Positions 12,101-19,690 of a stretch of 19,690 bases of DNA are shown here, in pieces. The DNA is from Chloroflexota bacterium (GTDB taxonomy: Bacteria > Chloroflexota > Dehalococcoidia > Lucifugimonadales > Australimonadaceae). The first letter of the stretch is position 1. Each line of letters starts with the position of its first letter. The DNA lies in the NCBI GenBank assembly GCA_022574265.1, contig JACZSI010000011.1, positions 1 through 19,690 on the forward strand. The letters run 5' to 3'. A program made the translations under genes and the position numbers. The notes below the pieces were generated by a model, which did no database searches, was not told the DNA's origin, and saw nothing but the letters and a program-made list of their open reading frames with translations.

Positions 12101-15034
12101 CTAGTTGCTGGAGATCTGACGTGCTGGGACCGATTCTTCCACACGGGAGCCGAGCTTGGCGACGGGGACGGTGAAGAAGAAGGTGGAGCCGCGGCCGGCC
12201 TCGCTCTCGAGCCAGACCTCGCCTCCCATCAGCTCGACCAGCTGCTTGACGATGTAGAGGCCCAGTCCGGAGCCGCGGATGTGGTCCGTCTCGGCATTGC
12301 GGACACGGTGGAACGTCTCGAAGACGGCTTCGAGGTCCTTGGGCTGGATGCCGATCCCCTCGTCCGAGACGCTGACGACGACACGGTGGTTGCGGGGCTC
12401 GTGCCGGCCGCTGATGACGATCTTGCCGCCCTTGGGGCTGTACTTGACGGCGTTGGTGAGCAGGTTCATGAGCACCTGCGAGAGTTTGGAGCGGTCAGCC
12501 AGCACCTTCGGCAGCAAGGGACCGCAGTCCACGATGAAGTCGTGCATCTCGGTCGTCGGCGCGAGGATGGCCACGACGCCGGCGACGCTGTCGTCGATGG
12601 CGATGCGCTCCACGGTCATGCCGACGTTCCCGGACTGGATGCGCGAGACGTCCAGCATGTCGTCCAGTATCTCGGTGAGCCGCTGGCTCTCCTCGGAGAT
12701 GTACTTGAGCCACCGCCGCTGAGGGCCGTCCTCGCCGGCGTCGTCCAACAGCAGGTCGGTGAAGCCGATGATCGTGGTCATCGGCGTGCGTAGCTCATGC
12801 GAGGCCACGGACACGAAGGTATCGCGGCGGCGGTCGAGGTCGCGGTCCTGGGTAACGTCGCGGACCAGGATGCCGACCATCCCCTCGTCGGGAGAGAGCG
12901 CGATGGGGAAGCTGCTCATGGAGAGGTCGAGGCGCTGCGGCCGGAGCATGACGAGGTCTACTCTCGAATCCTTCGAGCTGCCGTCCACGAGCGACTTGAG
13001 CGCCTTGGCCGCGGCAGCGGGGTCGTCGAAGTCGGGTGCCCGCGCGTCCACCAGATCGCTGAAGGGCTGTCCCTTGACCGAGCTGGCCGCGACGGCGAAT
13101 AACGTCTCGGCCGCGCCGTTGAAGTAGACGACGAGGCCGTCGCCGTCGAGCACGATCAACCCCTCCGTGATGCTGGCTTGGATCGCGGTGAGCGTGCTGC
13201 GCTCGCGGGACTGCGCCGCGTAGAGCCGGACGTTGTCGATGAGCACGCTGGCCAGCATGGCGAAGAGGTCGAGGAGGCGCTGGTCGTCGTCGTTGAACGT
13301 CGTCTCGTCACTCTTGCCTTCGAGGTAGAAGACCCCGCGGCTCAGGTCTCTCGATCGGAAGGAGGAGGAGAGCGACGCGGGCGTGTCGGCGTCGGAGGGG
13401 CTGTGAGACGTCGAGGGCGGCCCACCGAGACCGGCGGCCGCCAGCGTGGGGAGGTACTCGCCGATCACCTTCACGGCCTCGCCTTGGGCGTTCCAGACGA
13501 CGACGGCGCCGTGCCGGGCGCCCACGAGGTCGCGCGCGGCCTCCACGAGCTGCTCGAGCGTCTGGTCGGCGTTGGCCTCCAGGGCGAGGCGGCTGGCGGC
13601 TGCTTGGAAGGCCGCGGTGCGCTTGCGCCCGGTGTCGAGCTGCGCCTGCGCCTCCTGGTACATGCGCGCGTTCTCCATGCCGGTCGCGGCCTGGTTGGCG
13701 ACGGCCTGAAGCAGGTCGACGTCTTCCTGGCTGTAGCGCCCGCCTCCCTCGCGCTGTCCCAGGAGCAGCACGCCGGCGAGGTCGCCCCTGGAGATGACGG
13801 GGACGTAGAGCCTGAAGTCCGCTTTCTCCAGGGCGTCCCGCGTCTGCTGGCTGAGCGCCTGCCACTCGGGGAACAGCGCTATCTCATGGGCGAACATGAC
13901 CCGCTCTTCGCGCGCGAGGCGTGCGAAGGCGGCGCTCCCGGCGGCGAAGGGGACGGACAGGGAGAGGTCGATCCCGGATGCGGCGGTCAGCCGGAAGCTG
14001 TGCCCACGGCCGTCCGGCTGCAGCAGCCCCACGAACTGCGCGCCGATGGAACGGCGCACGAGCTCGACGAGCGTGCTGGCGAAGGTGCCGGCGTCGGTGA
14101 TGTCCCTGATCCCTTGGCTGAAGCGCTCGAGCGCCCGCAGCGACGCGTAGCGCCCGCGGAAGAAGCCCTGGTCCACCCAGCGCTGGAGGCGGTCCTTGAA
14201 CCACGGCAGCGTGGCAACGGCGACGGCGGCGAAGACGAGCGAGAAGGCGAGCGCGGGCGGGGTGACGGGTGCCCCCGACACGCGCCCGATGGCGGCGTTG
14301 ACGAGCGCGTACGTGGCGAGGACGAAGCCGACGAGCAGCACGTAGGAGATGGTCTTGCGGCCCGCGAGCTTGATGTCGACGAGCCGGCCCTTGAGCATGG
14401 CGACCGCGACCAGGACCGCGAAGAGCACGTTGCCGACGATGCCGGCCGGGAAGATGGGCACGCCCAGGACGGGCAGGACGTCGGTTGCCGCGCCGATCAG
14501 GGACGCGATGATCCCCGCCATGACGTAGCTGGCGCGGTTGCGGATGGCCGGCGACTCGCCGTGGCGGATGGCGTGCCCGATGTTCATCAGGCCGACGACC
14601 GCCGCCGTGTAGGTGACGATGAGGAACGGGGCGAGCGCGGGGCCCATGATGAACGCATAGCCGTAGGGCTTGAGCTGCATGCCGGTGATGGTGAAGCCGA
14701 GGAGCGTGACCACCCCGAGGGCCGCCATGGCGGCGTACGCGACCGGCATGACCAGCTTGGCCGGAGCGAGACCAGCGAAGGAGTAGGTGAAGTGGAGGAA
14801 AAGGACGGTGGTGAGCGCGAGGTCGACGAAGACGAGCTTGTCCCAGAAGTAGGCGTCTGTCAGGCTCACGCTGGAGCGCATCATGTAGAGCAGACCGCCC
14901 CACATGGCCATGCTCAGCAGGAACAGCACGAAGGGACGACCGCCCTTGGCATGCCACTGCCCTCTCCACGCGAAGAGCGCCAGGCCCAGGTTCGCGCCCA
15001 GGGCGACGAGCGGTAGGAGCAGGTAGATCGACAT
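12101..15034 (-). CDS. membrane-bound multi-sensor histidine kinase
   Basis: This is a 977-residue sensor kinase. The N-terminal 280 residues have about nine hydrophobic helices (starting at roughly 3, 35, 68, 95, 130, 170, 195, 229 and 262) and resemble 7TM-type kinase input modules. Two GAF-like domains follow (about 300-460 and 475-610), the second containing a low-complexity Ser/Pro-rich insert (539-560). A PAS domain (about 613-730, TEGLIVLDGDGLVVYFNGAAETLF) comes next. The HisKA domain carries phospho-acceptor His746 in SHELRTP. The HATPase_c domain has the N box NLLTNAVKYSPKG (857-869), DEGIGI (891-896) and GSGLGL (921-926). All kinase motifs are intact. It starts 4 nt after the stop of the GH3-like gene, without a clear ribosome-binding site, so translation is probably coupled. 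The cognate regulator follows directly. The ligand is unknown. Confidence 0.95.
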   Translation of the reverse strand: MSIYLLLPLVALGANLGLALFAWRGQWHAKGGRPFVLFLLSMAMWGGLLYMMRSSVSLTDAYFWDKLVFVDLALTTVLFLHFTYSFAGLAPAKLVMPVAYAAMAALGVVTLLGFTITGMQLKPYGYAFIMGPALAPFLIVTYTAAVVGLMNIGHAIRHGESPAIRNRASYVMAGIIASLIGAATDVLPVLGVPIFPAGIVGNVLFAVLVAVAMLKGRLVDIKLAGRKTISYVLLVGFVLATYALVNAAIGRVSGAPVTPPALAFSLVFAAVAVATLPWFKDRLQRWVDQGFFRGRYASLRALERFSQGIRDITDAGTFASTLVELVRRSIGAQFVGLLQPDGRGHSFRLTAASGIDLSLSVPFAAGSAAFARLAREERVMFAHEIALFPEWQALSQQTRDALEKADFRLYVPVISRGDLAGVLLLGQREGGGRYSQEDVDLLQAVANQAATGMENARMYQEAQAQLDTGRKRTAAFQAAASRLALEANADQTLEQLVEAARDLVGARHGAVVVWNAQGEAVKVIGEYLPTLAAAGLGGPPSTSHSPSDADTPASLSSSFRSRDLSRGVFYLEGKSDETTFNDDDQRLLDLFAMLASVLIDNVRLYAAQSRERSTLTAIQASITEGLIVLDGDGLVVYFNGAAETLFAVAASSVKGQPFSDLVDARAPDFDDPAAAAKALKSLVDGSSKDSRVDLVMLRPQRLDLSMSSFPIALSPDEGMVGILVRDVTQDRDLDRRRDTFVSVASHELRTPMTTIIGFTDLLLDDAGEDGPQRRWLKYISEESQRLTEILDDMLDVSRIQSGNVGMTVERIAIDDSVAGVVAILAPTTEMHDFIVDCGPLLPKVLADRSKLSQVLMNLLTNAVKYSPKGGKIVISGRHEPRNHRVVVSVSDEGIGIQPKDLEAVFETFHRVRNAETDHIRGSGLGLYIVKQLVELMGGEVWLESEAGRGSTFFFTVPVAKLGSRVEESVPARQISSN

Positions 15035-15038
15035 GAGG

Positions 15039-16673
15039 CTAGGACGCCAACGTGGGCGCCGCCGCGACGCCTGCCGCTTCGATGAGGGCCCGGCTCGTGA
15101 GCATCAGCTCCTCGATCGCCTCGTCGGTCGCGTTGATGTGCGGGACGCTCTGGCGATCGAGGTCCACGCCGCGGGCACGGCGGTCAGAGGCGTAGGCACG
15201 GAACGCGCCGGACTCGACGACCGCTATCCGCAACGGGCGGATGGCGAGCATCTCTTGGAGGTCGCGGTAGTAGTTGTCGCGGTCGAGGAGGCTGCGGTGG
15301 AGCGCGATCTGGACGTCCGTTTCGTCGCGGCCGTTGCGCTCCATGTAGACGCGGAGGACCGGGTCGGGCCCCTCGTACTCGCGGCGGGCCGTCCACGTGA
15401 AGGGAGAGAGCCCGGCGTCGCGCATGGCCGCGGCGATCGTGCCCTCGTCGAGGCGCGTGAAGCCGGCGATGTCGATCAGGTCGTGGACGCGGCCGCATGG
15501 GCGCACCTGCGGCAGCGCGATGCCGGCCTCCTCATCCGCGGTGGCGAGCACGTCGACCAAGACGCCGGTGCGGTACCGCAGGAACGGCATGCCGACGCAT
15601 GAGGTGATGACGACCTCGTAGCGCTCGCCCGGCTCGAGCTCGTCCAATAGGCACGTCGTGAGCTCGGATGAGCCGGTGCCGTTCCACGCCAGGGCGTCGG
15701 TCTCCCGGATGAACTCGAGGAAGTTGGTGCCGGGGACGAACGTCATGCCCTCACGGGTCCAGCTCTGCATGGCGAGGATGCCGCCCTCCGTGATGGCGAG
15801 GAACTCGTAGGGGTCGCACCCCCAGTAGTGGCGGATCTGGTCGCGATAGACGCCGGTGTCGGTGCCCCAGCACACGAGGCCCTTGAGCTTCCAGATGTCC
15901 TTGGGCAGCATGGAGCGGCCCTCGCGCTTGCTCTTGAGGAGCGCGGCGAGCATGCGCCAAGCGACGCGCGGGTTCCGCAGCAGGCCGAGCGCCGAGCGGC
16001 TGTTCGAGCGCTGCTCGAAGGACTCGCCCATCTTCAACAGCACGCTCGGCATGGACGCGACGACGTCCACGCCACCGTGGAGCGCGCGCTTGAAGCCGAG
16101 GGCCACCTTGTCTTGGAAGTCGAGCTCCTCCGCCTCATCGAAGTCCACCACGGGCCGCAGCCGGATGAGCGCTGTCAAGCCCTGGGCGAGCATGCCGGAG
16201 AGGTATGGGCTCGGGGGGAAGTTGTAGAGCACGCGGTCCTGTGGCTCCAGGCGCGTCTGACCTCTGCCGTCGGCCGCGGCCAGCAGGAACGCGGCCACGG
16301 AGCCGTCCATCAGGTGCTCGAAGGCGGCCTGGTTGTAGGGGATCATCGCCTGATCCAGGTTCAGGCGGCTTGTCTTCGCCCAGAATATGGGGGGCTCGGG
16401 CAGCGTGATCGACATGAGCGGCTGGAAGAAGCTTCGGTAGTCGTCGAAGCTGGTGAGGGGAGCGGCGCGCCGGAGCTGCTCGACGGTGGAGACGTCGTGC
16501 CCGCCAAGGAACGTGCGTCCGATGCCCGACTTCGCGAGCGCTGGGAGCGTCTCCATCAACCGGCGTCGCTGGATCTGCATGAATGCAGGCGTCGAAAGGT
16601 CGAGGAAGCCGCAGTATCGCTCCCACGTCAGATGGGCCGGGACATCGGCCAGTAGCGCCTGCCTTCTGTACAT
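15039..16673 (-). CDS. GH3 family adenylate-forming enzyme-like protein
   Basis: This 544-residue protein has the layout of the GH3 (acyl-acid-amido synthetase) branch of adenylate-forming enzymes, which activate a carboxylic acid with ATP and may pass it to an amine or thiol. Visible are PLTSFDDYRSFFQPL (72-86), a GH3-like segment WAKTSRLNLDQAMIPYN (98-114), LKGLVCWGT (263-271), YEFLAITEGGILAMQSW (289-305, the acyl-AMP contact region), MPFLRYRTGVLVDV (362-375) and PQVRPCGRVHDLIDIAG. The canonical Ser/Thr-Gly-rich P-loop (TSGTTG) is not recognisable, and the 'YR-GD' Asp is Val, so activity may be altered. The ATG at 16673 has a G-rich GGGGGC about 5 nt upstream. It is first in the unit with the histidine kinase, receiver and Ada-type genes. 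Family call is good, function is open. Confidence 0.72.
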   Translation of the reverse strand: MYRRQALLADVPAHLTWERYCGFLDLSTPAFMQIQRRRLMETLPALAKSGIGRTFLGGHDVSTVEQLRRAAPLTSFDDYRSFFQPLMSITLPEPPIFWAKTSRLNLDQAMIPYNQAAFEHLMDGSVAAFLLAAADGRGQTRLEPQDRVLYNFPPSPYLSGMLAQGLTALIRLRPVVDFDEAEELDFQDKVALGFKRALHGGVDVVASMPSVLLKMGESFEQRSNSRSALGLLRNPRVAWRMLAALLKSKREGRSMLPKDIWKLKGLVCWGTDTGVYRDQIRHYWGCDPYEFLAITEGGILAMQSWTREGMTFVPGTNFLEFIRETDALAWNGTGSSELTTCLLDELEPGERYEVVITSCVGMPFLRYRTGVLVDVLATADEEAGIALPQVRPCGRVHDLIDIAGFTRLDEGTIAAAMRDAGLSPFTWTARREYEGPDPVLRVYMERNGRDETDVQIALHRSLLDRDNYYRDLQEMLAIRPLRIAVVESGAFRAYASDRRARGVDLDRQSVPHINATDEAIEELMLTSRALIEAAGVAAAPTLAS

Positions 16674-16688
16674 CTAAAGCCCCCAGCA

Positions 16689-16706
16689 CTCGCTCCCCCG
16701 AGCGAG
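16689..16706 (-). promoter_or_regulatory. leader hairpin upstream of the GH3-like gene
   Basis: CTCGCTC-CCCC-GAGCGAG is a perfect 7-bp stem with a 4-nt loop. It lies 15 nt upstream of the ATG at 16673 in the 5' leader and next to its presumed G-rich ribosome-binding site, so it could control translation. Confidence 0.5.
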
Positions 16707-16773
16707 GCAGATAACGATAGCTCAAGAAGCGTCCCAGCAGAGGTTACGGACGTGAAAAAGCGGGAAAATCGTA

Positions 16774-16806
16774 CGAAAGTACTAGTCACTCACCCGAAAG
16801 TAGTAG
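16774..16806. promoter_or_regulatory. paired 12-bp direct repeats, probable operator
   Basis: CGAAAGTACTAG (16774-16785) and CGAAAGTAGTAG (16795-16806) differ at one base and start exactly 21 bp apart, two turns of the helix. The first copy overlaps the palindrome GTAC-GAAA-GTAC (16771-16782). This spacing is typical of a regulator binding one DNA face as a dimer pair. Confidence 0.55.
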
Positions 16807-16946
16807 AGAGGCCCGTCCGTTGGTACGGCGCGGATAGGCGCTGAGAGCCAGATCTGGTGCCGTGGCGGCCGGTAGCCGACGCGTCAGCGGCGTATTACAC
16901 TATCGGCCGTCGCCCACCACGAGCGACGCTCTTTGGAGGGGCGCGG

Positions 16947-18068
16947 ATGGTACGCAGCTACTTCACGCACGACAACTGGATGGAGGAGCAGGCCGACGGC
17001 GGCGTGCCGCTCTACGACGACTGCTACGTCGAGGACCTACGCACGCTCAAGCTCGCGCCCTGGGCCATGCGCGGCTGCGATGCGGCGTTCATCCGCTTCA
17101 CGGACATGGGCGGCGTGACGGAGGCCCGCGTGCAGGAGATCCCGGCTGGCGGCACGCTCAAGCCATTCAAGCTGGGCGTCGACGAGATGGTGTACGTGCT
17201 CAACGGGCGAGGGTTCGCCTCGGTCTGGGGCCGCTCGACCGAGGTCCGCCGCGACTTCGAGTGGTCGGCCAAGAGCGTTTTCATCATCCCGCGCAACTCC
17301 TGGTGCGAGCTGCGGAACATGGAGGGCGACCGGCCCGTGCGGCTGCTGCACTTCAACTACTTGCCGATCGCCATGAGCGTCATCTCCGACCCCGCCTTCT
17401 TCTTCAACAACCCCGAGACCACCGGCAGTCTGATCGACGACGCCGACGCGAACTTCTTCTCCGAGGCCAAGGACATCGTCAAGGAGTTCGGCAGCGCGTG
17501 GGGCAGCGTCGGCGGGCAGGTTTGGCGCGGCAACTTCTACCCCGACCTGCTGGCGTGGGACAAGCTGGTGGAGTCCCGCGGCCGGGGGGCGGGGGGCGGG
17601 TCGGTCTACATGTACGTGCCCGGCTCGGAGATGTCGTGTCACATGTCCGTCTTCCCGGCCTATACCTACAAGAAGGCGCACCGCCACGGACCTGGCCGCC
17701 TCATCGTGATCCCCGGCGGCGATGGCTTCTCCATCATGTGGCCGCAGGGCGGCGAGGACGACAAGAAGATCTACCGCTGGCACGAGGGGAGCGCGCTGAC
17801 GCCGCCCGACCAGTGGTTCCACCAGCACTTCAACCTGGGCGACAAGCCGGCGCGCTACCTGGCGCTGCACCCGCCGGTGCAGTTCATCGGCAAGGAACAG
17901 GACGCGCAGGGCAACTCGACCGAGGTGAACATCGACTACGTCGACGAGGACCCGTGGATCCGCCAGGTCTTCGAGGAGGAGCTCGGGAAGCGCAACCTCA
18001 CGACGGGGATGCCCGACGTGTGCTATACGGACCCCGACTACCAGTTCAAGAGCCTCTCCGCCTCCTAG
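16947..18068 (+). CDS. bicupin domain protein
   Basis: This 373-residue protein has two cupin barrels. The C-terminal one carries metal-ligand-like histidines, KKAHRHGPGRLIVIPGGDG (242-260, His245 and His247) with FHQHFNLGDKPARYLALH (291-308) as the second conserved motif. The N-terminal one, GTLKPFKLGVDEMVYVLNGRGFASVW (69-94), keeps the fold pattern but has lysines (72, 75) where histidines bind metal, so probably only the second barrel is metallated. The family includes dioxygenases, isomerases and binding proteins, so the reaction cannot be fixed. The ATG at 16947 is chosen over upstream in-frame starts because GGAGGGG lies 6 nt before it and the conserved sequence begins there. The gene is followed 27 nt later by a Rieske oxygenase gene, which suggests a shared catabolic step on an aromatic or similar compound. 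Confidence 0.82.
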   Translation: MVRSYFTHDNWMEEQADGGVPLYDDCYVEDLRTLKLAPWAMRGCDAAFIRFTDMGGVTEARVQEIPAGGTLKPFKLGVDEMVYVLNGRGFASVWGRSTEVRRDFEWSAKSVFIIPRNSWCELRNMEGDRPVRLLHFNYLPIAMSVISDPAFFFNNPETTGSLIDDADANFFSEAKDIVKEFGSAWGSVGGQVWRGNFYPDLLAWDKLVESRGRGAGGGSVYMYVPGSEMSCHMSVFPAYTYKKAHRHGPGRLIVIPGGDGFSIMWPQGGEDDKKIYRWHEGSALTPPDQWFHQHFNLGDKPARYLALHPPVQFIGKEQDAQGNSTEVNIDYVDEDPWIRQVFEEELGKRNLTTGMPDVCYTDPDYQFKSLSAS

Positions 18069-18095
18069 CGCCGACCGCCAACCGGGAGCAGCCCC

Positions 18096-19400
18096 ATGTT
18101 GACCATCGAGCAGAACGAGCGCCTCACGCAGGTCGGCCCCGGCACGCCGATGGGCGAGCTGATGCGGCGCTACTGGCACCCCATCGCCGGCAGCGCGCAG
18201 CTCAACGACGACACGCCCACCAAGGAGGTGCGGCTGCTCGGCGAGGACCTCGTGCTGTTCCGCAGCGCCGCCGGCGAGGTCGGGCTGATCGAGCCCTCCT
18301 GCGCGCACCGCAAGGCGAACCTCTCCTACGGCATACCGGAGCCGGAGGGCATCCGCTGCGCCTACCACGGCTGGCTCTACGACATCCACGGCCAGTGCAT
18401 CGACCAGCCGTCGGAGCCGGAGGGCAGCCGCTTCAAGGAGAAGGTCAAGCTCAAGGCGTATCGGGCCGAGGAGCTCGGCGGGCTGATCTTCGCCTACATG
18501 GGCCCCGAGCCCGCGCCGCTGCTCCCACGCTACGACGTGCTCGCTTGGGACGGCATCAAGGACGCGCACTCGACCGTCCTGCCGTGCAACTGGCTCCAGT
18601 GCATGGAGAACTCGCTCGACCCGCTGCACTTCCAGTGGCTGCACCGCTACTGGGGCGGCTGGACCATGAACCGCACCAAGTCGGCCGAGGAGCGCGACCG
18701 GTGGAACGCATCGGTCGGCGCCCGGGGGGCCGAGCACCGCAAGATCGGGTTCGAGAAAACGGACTACGGGGTCATCAAGCGGCGGCTCGTGGGCGACGAG
18801 ACGGAGCAGGACGACCACTGGCGTATCGGCCACCCCATCCTGTTCCCGACGATCCTGCGCGTGAGCCACGGGCTTGAGTTCCGCGTGCCCGTGGACGACA
18901 CGCACACGCTGCACCTGCTGACGAACTACCGGGCACGCGAGGAGGGCGAGGAGCCGCAGAGCGAGGTGCCGTTCGTCGAGCGGCCGCTCTACGACGAGCA
19001 GGGCCTTCTGATCCGCGACTACATCCCCGCGCAGGACCAGGTGGCGTGGATCATCCAGGGCCCGGTCATGGACCGCTCCACCGAGCGGCTCGGGGTCACC
19101 GACGTCGGCATCATCATGTTCCGGCGGATGCTGGACGAGCAGATGGACGTGGTGGCCGACGGCGGGGACCCGCTGAACACCCACCGCGACCCCGTGGAGA
19201 ACGAGGTCATCGTGCTGCCGTGCGAGTACTACATGTACCCCGGCTACGACGAGGTCGGTGGGCCGTTCAAGGACAGCGTGCCGCGCAAGCCGGACGTGGA
19301 GGCGGTGCTCTCAGGCGAGGGCGCGACGCTCAAGGAGCAGGAGGGCATCCAGGCGCGCAGGCGCGTCTGGGGGGTCGGGGAGCCGAGGGACTACAAGTAG
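18096..19400 (+). CDS. Rieske non-heme iron oxygenase, alpha subunit (phthalate-dioxygenase-like)
   Basis: This 434-residue oxygenase subunit would hydroxylate or demethylate an organic substrate using electrons from a separate reductase. The Rieske [2Fe-2S] ligands are Cys69-Ala-His71 and Cys88-Ala-Tyr-His91, in SCAHRKANLSYG and RCAYHGWLYD. The mononuclear iron region is NWLQCMENSLDPLHFQWLH (165-183) with Asp175, His178 and His183 in the usual positions. QGPVMDRSTERLGVTD later in the protein is also typical of the phthalate/phenoxybenzoate-type subfamily. Length fits that subfamily. The ATG at 18096 has GGGAG about 8 nt upstream. No ferredoxin or reductase gene is present in the window, so the electron donor must be elsewhere. 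It is probably co-transcribed with the bicupin gene. The substrate is unknown. Confidence 0.93.
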   Translation: MLTIEQNERLTQVGPGTPMGELMRRYWHPIAGSAQLNDDTPTKEVRLLGEDLVLFRSAAGEVGLIEPSCAHRKANLSYGIPEPEGIRCAYHGWLYDIHGQCIDQPSEPEGSRFKEKVKLKAYRAEELGGLIFAYMGPEPAPLLPRYDVLAWDGIKDAHSTVLPCNWLQCMENSLDPLHFQWLHRYWGGWTMNRTKSAEERDRWNASVGARGAEHRKIGFEKTDYGVIKRRLVGDETEQDDHWRIGHPILFPTILRVSHGLEFRVPVDDTHTLHLLTNYRAREEGEEPQSEVPFVERPLYDEQGLLIRDYIPAQDQVAWIIQGPVMDRSTERLGVTDVGIIMFRRMLDEQMDVVADGGDPLNTHRDPVENEVIVLPCEYYMYPGYDEVGGPFKDSVPRKPDVEAVLSGEGATLKEQEGIQARRRVWGVGEPRDYK

Positions 19401-19690
19401 GACCGCCGCCCGCTGCCGACCGGCGGACGGTTGCTACGACGGGCGCGGCTCAGGGCGAGACTTCGTCCGTGCTTCGAGAGCCTCAGCACGAACGGGGACG
19501 GAAGGGCACCGGGGCGGCTCACGAACGGGGACGGAATGGGCTTCGACTGAGGACCGCTCACCCTGAGCTTGTCGAAGGGCGAGCGGAGGCCCGTCTGCCA
19601 GTACCGGTGCTCGCGAGCAGACCGGCGCCCGCCCGCGGCATGCATGTGGTACTGACGCTGAGCCGGTGCGCTTACTCCCAGCGGGCGAAG
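19401..19690. other. gene-free right end
   Basis: Apart from the REP-like cluster I see no gene, tRNA or clear terminator here. Short open frames on both strands are translations of the repeat. Confidence 0.65.
19471..19586. repeat. REP-like palindromic dispersed repeat cluster
   Basis: Downstream of the Rieske gene are related elements. CTTCGAGAGCCTCAGCACG (19472-19490) is followed by CACGAACGGGGACGGAA (19487-19503), which is repeated exactly at 19520-19536. CTTCGAC (19541-19547) then pairs with GTCGAAG (19571-19577), and CCGCTC (19554-19559) with GAGCGG (19581-19586). The minus strand reads TTCGACAAGCTCAGGGTGAG, the well-known core of a palindromic repeat scattered in many high-GC genomes. 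Its translation gives false peptides such as 'PFDKLR' and 'LRLSKH'. Confidence 0.75.

Larger units (their letters stand above)
16674..16946. other. divergent regulatory region, GH3-like / bicupin genes
   Basis: This 273-bp gene-free region lies between divergent operons. Its middle is less GC-rich than its surroundings. It holds a leader hairpin (16689-16706), a pair of direct repeats (16774-16806) and a possible TACACT -10 box at 16896-16901 for the plus-strand unit. No coding signal was seen. Confidence 0.7.

Noticed and set aside
13178..15016. 612-residue plus-strand frame
   Set aside because: It is antisense to the histidine kinase, with Glu/Arg/Gly/Ala-biased composition and no domain pattern.
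17037..19184. 715-residue minus-strand frame
   Set aside because: It is antisense to the bicupin and Rieske genes, both of which have clear metal-binding motifs and ribosome-binding sites.
19391..19645. Minus-strand 84-residue frame with PFDKLR and LRLSKH
   Set aside because: It is a translation of the REP-like element and not a gene.

Overview
The window is high-GC bacterial DNA with densely packed, co-oriented gene groups. A solo biotin ligase, a tripartite tricarboxylate (TTT) transporter with a short helical linker behind its lipobox, DUF2277, RidA, and a bicupin plus Rieske oxygenase pair together suggest an uncultured environmental Chloroflexota (Dehalococcoidia/SAR202-like) genome. 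This is inference from gene content and composition. No rRNA or other phylogenetic marker settles it, and an actinobacterial-type lineage is not excluded.

Layout. Positions 1-383 hold the 3' part of an ABC-2 type permease with a different base composition. It runs without a boundary into the antisense 5' part of alaS (384-1223), which looks like a chimeric join or a recent rearrangement. Divergent from alaS, across about 390 bp with two promoters and two copies of a 16-bp palindromic repeat, lies a solitary GT20 trehalose-6-phosphate-synthase-like gene. It converges on a secreted RCC1-repeat protein with an IPTL-CTERM-like anchor (minus). Next come birA (minus) and a divergent MFS exporter, both apparently leaderless, then ridA, a frameshifted DUF2277 gene and tRNA-Gly(UCC).

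The middle (about 7.9-11.4 kb) is a TTT uptake operon in the order tctC-tctA-tctB, with a strong hairpin between the lipoprotein gene and the membrane genes. It converges on a four-gene minus-strand unit at 16.7-11.5 kb. That unit holds a GH3-like adenylate-forming protein, a 977-residue membrane sensor histidine kinase (TM region, GAF, GAF, PAS, HisKA, HATPase), a receiver-only response regulator and a 67-residue stand-alone Ada-type zinc-binding protein. Gaps inside the unit are 4, 28 and 19 nt. This combination is the best candidate for an undescribed system: a membrane/GAF-sensing phosphorelay tied to a GH3-like enzyme and an alkylation-sensor-like zinc module.

Divergent from it, across a 273-bp region with paired 12-bp direct repeats 21 bp apart, is a bicupin plus Rieske oxygenase pair, probably for oxidising an aromatic or other recalcitrant organic compound. 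The right end (19401-19690) has no gene and carries a palindromic dispersed (REP-like) repeat cluster.
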